Below, in pieces: positions 61,242 to 64,000 of a stretch of 64,000 nucleotides of DNA. The translations under genes were made by a program, and so were the position numbers. The notes beneath the pieces are model-generated. The model searched no databases. It saw only the letters and a list, made by a program, of their open reading frames with translations, and was not told the origin of the DNA. Source of the DNA: Pseudomonadota bacterium (GTDB lineage: Bacteria; Myxococcota_A; UBA9160; JADFDR01); NCBI GenBank assembly GCA_003353845.1, contig PIVT01000007.1:27251-91250 (forward strand). Reading direction: 5' to 3'. Within the stretch, counting starts at the first letter, position 1, and every line of letters starts with the position of its first letter.

Positions 61242-61577
61242 TCAGGCGTACAAAGCGTCCGTTTTAGCGGCCATGATGAAATCGTTGCGGTGTAAGCCTT
61301 TGATTTTGTGCGACCACCAGGTGACGGTGACCTTGCCCCATTCGGTCAAAAGATCGGGGTGATGGCCCTCGATCTCGGCCAGCTCGCCTACGCGATTGGT
61401 GAATGCCAGCGCCTCAACAAAATCGAGAAAATCATAGCTGCGCTCCAGCTGCTGAATCCCATCGCGCTCACACAGGGTCCACTGGGGAATTTCCGGGGAC
61501 AACTCAGCGATTTCCTGCTCAGTGACTTTGGGGGCATCTCTCCGACAAGCCTCACAGTGTTCGCCAACCAAGCCCAT
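61242..61577 (-). CDS. pterin-4a-carbinolamine dehydratase (PCD/PhhB)
   Basis: A 111-residue PCD-family enzyme that dehydrates 4a-hydroxytetrahydrobiopterin. Landmarks: [12 protein letters not shown], then E-I-E-G-H-H-P-D (the conserved histidines, about residues 68-75), and V-T-V-T-W-W-S-H. An N-terminal cysteine pair (C-E-A-C) is also found in many bacterial members. No pterin-dependent hydroxylase is nearby, which is common for this family. Confidence 0.93.
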   Translation of the reverse strand: MGLVGEHCEACRRDAPKVTEQEIAELSPEIPQWTLCERDGIQQLERSYDFLDFVEALAFTNRVGELAEIEGHHPDLLTEWGKVTVTWWSHKIKGLHRNDFIMAAKTDALYA

Positions 61578-61609
61578 GATCTGACCTCCCTGATTCCTGC
61601 GGATTCGAT

Positions 61610-63349
61610 CTATAGATCGATCGCCAACCAGCCGCGCAATTTTTCCGGTCCCACCTCGTGCAAGAAATCGCCCGTCGACTGGCCCTCCGGGCAGCGCTCC
61701 TTCACGATGCGCAACAACCCGATCAACACCTCTTCCATCTTCTCACTGGGAACCTTGTCGTACAAGGCCACTCCCAAGCGCGAACCGTTTTTTGCACCCC
61801 CCACGACCACCACATGCGCATTCTTGCCAAACCCGTAGGCACCGATTTCCGAAGACACGGGGCGCGCACAATTATTCGGACAACCCGTCAGGCGAATTTC
61901 CGCATCCACGTCGCCAAACCCGGCGGCCTCAATGGCATCGCAATAAACGGGCAAAACTCGCTCGGCTTCAGTCATGGCCAATCCACAGGTAGGTAGGGCC
62001 GGGCAAGCCATGGCGTGGCGACGAACCTGAGACAGGGACTCCGACAAGGGAACCCCATATCGATTGAGGACGTCCAACAAGGCTTCACGATCTCGCACAT
62101 CGCAGAGCAGTAAATCTTCTTGCGTCGTTAAACGCACGGTCAGTCCCAAGCTTTCAACGGCCTCACGCACTCCTTTGCGCATATCGCCCTTCAAGCGGCC
62201 CGCGGGAACGGAAAGGCCATAGGCGCTGGTGCCATTGGCACAATCATGCCAGCCTTCCAACCCCGAAGCGTTGGGAATCTCCTGCAGATCGGCAACCACC
62301 TCAAAGGCGATCTTGAACTCGTCGCGCAGCACGTCGCGCACAGCGTCCAGGCCCAAGCGCCGAATCGTGTACTTCCAACGCGCCTGCTGTCGATCCTTCC
62401 GCTCTCCGTTATCGCGCTGCAAGCTCACAATGCCGCGAATGGCGGGCACCACCTGGTCTCTGGCCATGCGGCCCAAGAACATTCCCAGCAAGGGCTTGGT
62501 CACTTCTTTACCGTGCTTGAAGCCCAGCCCGCCGCCCGTGTAGAGATCCCACAACTCTCCGTCGCATTTGCCATCCACAACGACGGGCATGAGGCCCACG
62601 TCCTGCGTGAAAAGATCAACGGAGTTGTCCTTGGGATGCGAAACGCCAATCTTGAATTTTCGAGGCAGGTACAGTGGCCCGTACAATTCCCCTTCGGGCA
62701 GATCCGGCGTAGCATCCAGGTCGTCTTCCGATGTCCACACCTGCGCATAGCCGGAGCTCGTCGGCGACAAGGCAGCCGCAATGTCATAGGCCAACTCGCG
62801 TCCGCGCGGTGTAAATTCGCCGTCGAGTCCGTCCAGCGGCGCACACATCGTGTTGCGATTGACATCCCCACAACCTGCCAAGGTGGCATCATCGCGGTAG
62901 TGCTCCCGCAGGCAAGCAATGAGGTGTCGCAACTTGTCGCCATAGACGTAATGGTATTGAATGGCTTGGCGCGACGTCAGGCGTAAGCTGCCATCGGCAA
63001 ACTTTTCACAGGCATCGTTTAAAATGCCCCACTGTTCAACGGACAATTCTCCGCCGGCAGGGCACTTGATGCGTACCATGGCATAATTGTCCGACTTGTC
63101 GGTACGGTTGGTTTGCTGGTAAATACCGTGGAATTTCGAGAGCTCACGCGCTTCTTTGGTCAGCGCGAGTTGGTCTCCCGTCTCCATGGCCGCAACTTCA
63201 GCGCCAAAGGTGTGCCGGCTTCCATCCTTTTCCAGAACGTAGAACAAGCCTTCGCTGGAGTTCTTGATCTTCTCATTTTTGGACATGGCAGCGATCTCGC
63301 CGCCTGAGCGAATTGTAATGACTGGTTTGGCTGCCTTATCTGCACACAT
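61610..63349 (-). CDS. siroheme sulfite reductase (CysI/Sir type)
   Basis: A 579-residue hemoprotein of the assimilatory sulfite (or nitrite) reductase family. [10 protein letters not shown] near 55, a C-terminal C-P-A-L-P-T-C ... C-P-N-N-C arrangement (about 442-486) that carries the [4Fe-4S] cluster next to siroheme, and R-x-T-x-R-Q at about 112-117. It resembles CysI/ferredoxin Sir more than NirA, but both remain possible. ATG at 63349 is preceded by a GAGGAAGG; the frame extends about 100 codons further without similarity. With sat it gives part of sulfate assimilation. Confidence 0.88.
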   Translation of the reverse strand: MCADKAAKPVITIRSGGEIAAMSKNEKIKNSSEGLFYVLEKDGSRHTFGAEVAAMETGDQLALTKEARELSKFHGIYQQTNRTDKSDNYAMVRIKCPAGGELSVEQWGILNDACEKFADGSLRLTSRQAIQYHYVYGDKLRHLIACLREHYRDDATLAGCGDVNRNTMCAPLDGLDGEFTPRGRELAYDIAAALSPTSSGYAQVWTSEDDLDATPDLPEGELYGPLYLPRKFKIGVSHPKDNSVDLFTQDVGLMPVVVDGKCDGELWDLYTGGGLGFKHGKEVTKPLLGMFLGRMARDQVVPAIRGIVSLQRDNGERKDRQQARWKYTIRRLGLDAVRDVLRDEFKIAFEVVADLQEIPNASGLEGWHDCANGTSAYGLSVPAGRLKGDMRKGVREAVESLGLTVRLTTQEDLLLCDVRDREALLDVLNRYGVPLSESLSQVRRHAMACPALPTCGLAMTEAERVLPVYCDAIEAAGFGDVDAEIRLTGCPNNCARPVSSEIGAYGFGKNAHVVVVGGAKNGSRLGVALYDKVPSEKMEEVLIGLLRIVKERCPEGQSTGDFLHEVGPEKLRGWLAIDL

Positions 63350-63599
63350 GACTGACCTTCCTCTATCTGCCTCTTTGGACCACGTTCGAAAACCTCGGAG
63401 GAGGAGAATACAGTTCGCCGGGTAGAAGTCTAGATTCTGCTTCTGCCGAAAGGCCTTACACGTCCTGCGAACCTGCTTAAAAACATCTCGTAACAATGTA
63501 TGCTGGCTGCTAGGTTGAGATTCTGGCCAACGCCCTGCTGATATCGCTCTGCGTTCGGCGTGATCAAGTAGGCGAATCCACAGGGGAAGTAGGTTCAAG

Positions 63600-64000
63600 A
63601 TGGCTCGGGAATTCTCAGGAGACGAGACCCCTTCATTTGAGACTGTCGAAACCAATGAATGGCTAGAGTCCCTCGATTATGTCATCGCAAACTCCAGCCC
63701 TGAGCGCGTGCGAAAGCTGCTACACACACTTGAGAATCACGCCGCAGCGAGTGGGATCTCACTTCCCTTCCTGGCGAACACCCGCTACGTCAACACCATC
63801 CCCCCCGGTGAACAGCCCAAGTACCCTGGCGACCGCGAGATCGAGTGGCATATCCGCAGCATCATTCGTTGGAACGCCATGGCCATGGTGGTACGCGCCA
63901 ATCGTCACTCCGATGGCATCGGAGGACACATCTCCTCCTACGCTTCCTGTGCCACCCTGCTTGAGGTGGGCTTCAATCATATTTTCCGCGGGAAACACGG
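63600..64000 (+). CDS. aceE: pyruvate dehydrogenase E1 component, AceE type (5' part)
   Basis: The gene starts at 63600 and runs off the end of the window, giving 133 residues of a normal ~890. They match the homodimeric AceE: E-W-L-E-S-L-D-Y-V near residue 20, L-E-N-H-A-A-A-S-G, N-T-I-P-P-G-E-Q-P-x-Y-P-G-D, W-N-A-M-A-M-V-V-R-A-N, and G-G-H-I-S-S-Y-A-S. It decarboxylates pyruvate with thiamine diphosphate. No E2 or E3 genes are in view. Confidence 0.95.
   Translation, partial: MAREFSGDETPSFETVETNEWLESLDYVIANSSPERVRKLLHTLENHAAASGISLPFLANTRYVNTIPPGEQPKYPGDREIEWHIRSIIRWNAMAMVVRANRHSDGIGGHISSYASCATLLEVGFNHIFRGKH

Overview
The window looks like a chromosomal segment of a diderm (Gram-negative) bacterium with mid-to-high GC. 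Diderm markers are an LpxL/HtrB-type lipid A acyltransferase, a TtpC/ExbB/ExbD/TonB energy-transduction operon, an MltD-type lytic transglycosylase, a GspE/PilB ATPase and a System I cytochrome c maturation (ccm) cluster. F420 biosynthesis genes, a cysteine-type CcmE, long-form HisG and an FusA2-like EF-G paralog fit the broad deltaproteobacterial assemblage (Myxococcota/Desulfobacterota-like) better than a classical proteobacterium. That placement is inference; no rRNA gene is present.

Layout. 1-11.2 kb: the coenzyme F420 genes cofD, cofC and cofE, split by about 8.4 kb of foreign or rearranged DNA. That DNA starts with three copies of a 144-bp structured repeat, two with cargo (an HTH protein plus a higBA toxin-antitoxin module; a small exported protein) and the third abutting a truncated IS91-type transposase. 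Then come a YkgJ-like protein, homoserine dehydrogenase, an SDR, an ABC exporter and a glycosyltransferase. A diverged 3' remnant of a second cofD lies directly before cofC, so the locus is a recombinational mosaic. 11.2-13.1 kb: engB and an aminotransferase. 13.3-20.0 kb: ccmE-ccmF-(zinc-ribbon membrane protein)-ccmA-ccmB-ccmC-ccmD. 20.0-21.1 kb: a 540-bp structured, AT-richer leader before a zinc-ribbon protein. 21.1-24 kb: Nudix, hisG, hisI and GNAT. 24-28 kb: ffh and an MltD/LysM protein.

28-36.2 kb: an RNA methyltransferase-like protein, GIY-YIG, LpxL-like, Dabb and YcgN proteins, then a six-gene Ton system (DUF3450, TtpC, ExbB, ExbD, TonB, TPR). 36.4-46.6 kb: acyl-CoA ligase, cold-shock protein, RF3, RecQ, sulfate adenylyltransferase, a beta-propeller lipoprotein with a JAMM peptidase, and an SRPBCC protein. 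46.7-51 kb: an orphan ParA ATPase, a TPR protein, GlsB-like protein, a Kef-type antiporter and a VOC protein. 51-56.2 kb: a TetR regulator with a palindromic operator, divergent from a Tat-exported molybdopterin oxidoreductase without partner subunits, then an inserted sulfotransferase bracketed by the 3' end of a Rho-N gene and a diverged remnant of that same 3' end. 56.3-64 kb: an EF-G paralog, an unknown protein with a 14-bp tandem repeat at its 3' end, GspE/PilB, pterin dehydratase, siroheme sulfite reductase and the start of aceE.

Functional links: sulfate adenylyltransferase and sulfite reductase suggest assimilatory sulfate metabolism, and activated sulfate would also serve the sulfotransferase. 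The cofDCE genes give the later steps of F420 synthesis only; the Fo synthase step is absent here. The most notable observations are the two gene-end-remnant insertions and the repeat family with compensatory base changes.
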